From NCBI GenBank assembly GCA_036521995.1, contig DATDGR010000321.1, positions 1 to 32,652 of the forward strand: DNA of 32,652 nucleotides, written 5' to 3'. The notes beneath the pieces were generated by a model. The model was not told the DNA's origin. It saw only the letters and a program-made list of their open reading frames with translations, and searched no databases. Numbering within the stretch: the first letter of the stretch is position 1; each line of letters starts with the position of its first letter. A program made the position numbers and the translations under genes. The DNA comes from Gp13-AA77 sp036521995 (GTDB taxonomy: Bacteria; Acidobacteriota; Terriglobia; UBA7540). Below, in pieces: positions 32,373-32,652 of the stretch.

Positions 32373-32400
32373 CCACGACGAGCGCCTTATCTCGTCGTGG
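32373..32400. repeat. Perfect inverted repeat
   Basis: CCACGACGAG and CTCGTCGTGG form a 10-bp stem with an 8-nt loop. No U-tract on either side. It lies in a gap of about 560 nt (32092-32652) that contains no supportable gene; further right, GGTCGCA is repeated in tandem at 32462-32480. Confidence 0.55.
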
Positions 32401-32498
32401 GCCTTGTAGGCAACGGCCAGCCCGACGCCATCCTGTTCGGTAGTGGCCTTAGGGGGATTGCGGTCGCAGGTCGCAGGTCGCGGAAGAAGTCTCCCCGC

Positions 32499-32562
32499 CC
32501 TGTCATCCTGAGCGCAGCGAAGAGCCTGCCCTGAGTGAAGCGAACGGACTCGACCTGACAGG
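32499..32562. repeat. Small dispersed repeat element with terminal inverted repeats
   Basis: A 64-nt element bounded by CCTGTCA (32499-32505) and TGACAGG (32556-32562). Inside are two related units, TCCTGAGCGCAGCGAAGAG and CCCTGAGTGAAGCGAACGG. I recall TGTCATCCTGAGCGNAGCGA as a frequent intergenic repeat in several bacterial phyla including Acidobacteriota. It is too small to encode anything. Confidence 0.55.
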
Positions 32563-32652
32563 TCTCGTCTTTCCGCGTGGACCTCGTGCTCAGTGATACG
32601 AACGTGAATCCCGAGTCCGCCGACCCATCCCTCGACCCGCGCGAGCGCCAGA

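Overview
This is a high-GC window with bacterial gene organisation. No rRNA, tRNA, CRISPR array, transposase, integrase or phage gene was found. The gene families (COG1924/3580-type and COG3581-type ATPase/dehydratase relatives, an isoquinoline-oxidoreductase-like molybdenum enzyme, di-haem peroxidase, HslUV, adenylylated GlnA with GlnE), the dense small hypothetical genes and the many short dispersed intergenic repeats fit an Acidobacteriota chromosome, probably from soil or a metagenome. That assignment is inference; there is no marker gene here that proves it.

Layout. 1-600: a pair of small conserved hypothetical genes on +, the first broken by a 1-nt frameshift that destroys an ATGA coupling overlap. 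640-3281 (-): a two-subunit molybdenum hydroxylase with a Tat signal on the large subunit. 3374-4782 (-): four small stress or membrane-type genes (GlsB/YeaQ-like, TPR, a hypothetical, a two-helix membrane protein). 4827-5475: a decayed strip with a frameshifted HicA toxin remnant, a 42-residue zinc ribbon and another frameshifted mini-gene. 5476-7610 (-): a B12-binding radical SAM enzyme preceded by a 67-residue aromatic-rich small protein, with a strong terminator between them. 7674-14080 (-): a giant ATPase/activase fused to a dehydratase-like region, a VOC protein, and its COG3581-type partner, with three copies of a dispersed repeat in between. 14531-18990 (-): dnaE followed by accA. 19324-20967 (+): an exported di-haem cytochrome with a foreign-looking beta domain inserted between its haem sites. 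21337-22107 (+): an SDR. 22730-26020 (+): hslV, hslU and an FN3 lipoprotein. 26209-32091 (-): glnA, glnE and a SpoIIE-type phosphatase. 32092-32652: the glnA promoter and repeat-rich intergenic DNA.

How the genes work together. glnA and glnE form a matched nitrogen unit: GlnA carries the adenylylatable tyrosine at position 397 and GlnE has both nucleotidyltransferase halves. hslV and hslU make the ATP-dependent protease. dnaE and accA are 17 nt apart and probably co-transcribed. The 1186- and 602-residue proteins carry the cysteine patterns of an ATP-driven electron injector and a [Fe-S] acceptor enzyme, with substrate unknown. The best candidate for an undescribed system is the small protein and B12 radical SAM pair, which is laid out like a peptide substrate and its modifying enzyme.

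A cross-cutting signal: three genes without a Shine-Dalgarno sequence (dnaE, the SpoIIE phosphatase, a 46-residue ORF) have a -10-like hexamer 7-8 nt before the ATG, which suggests leaderless transcripts.
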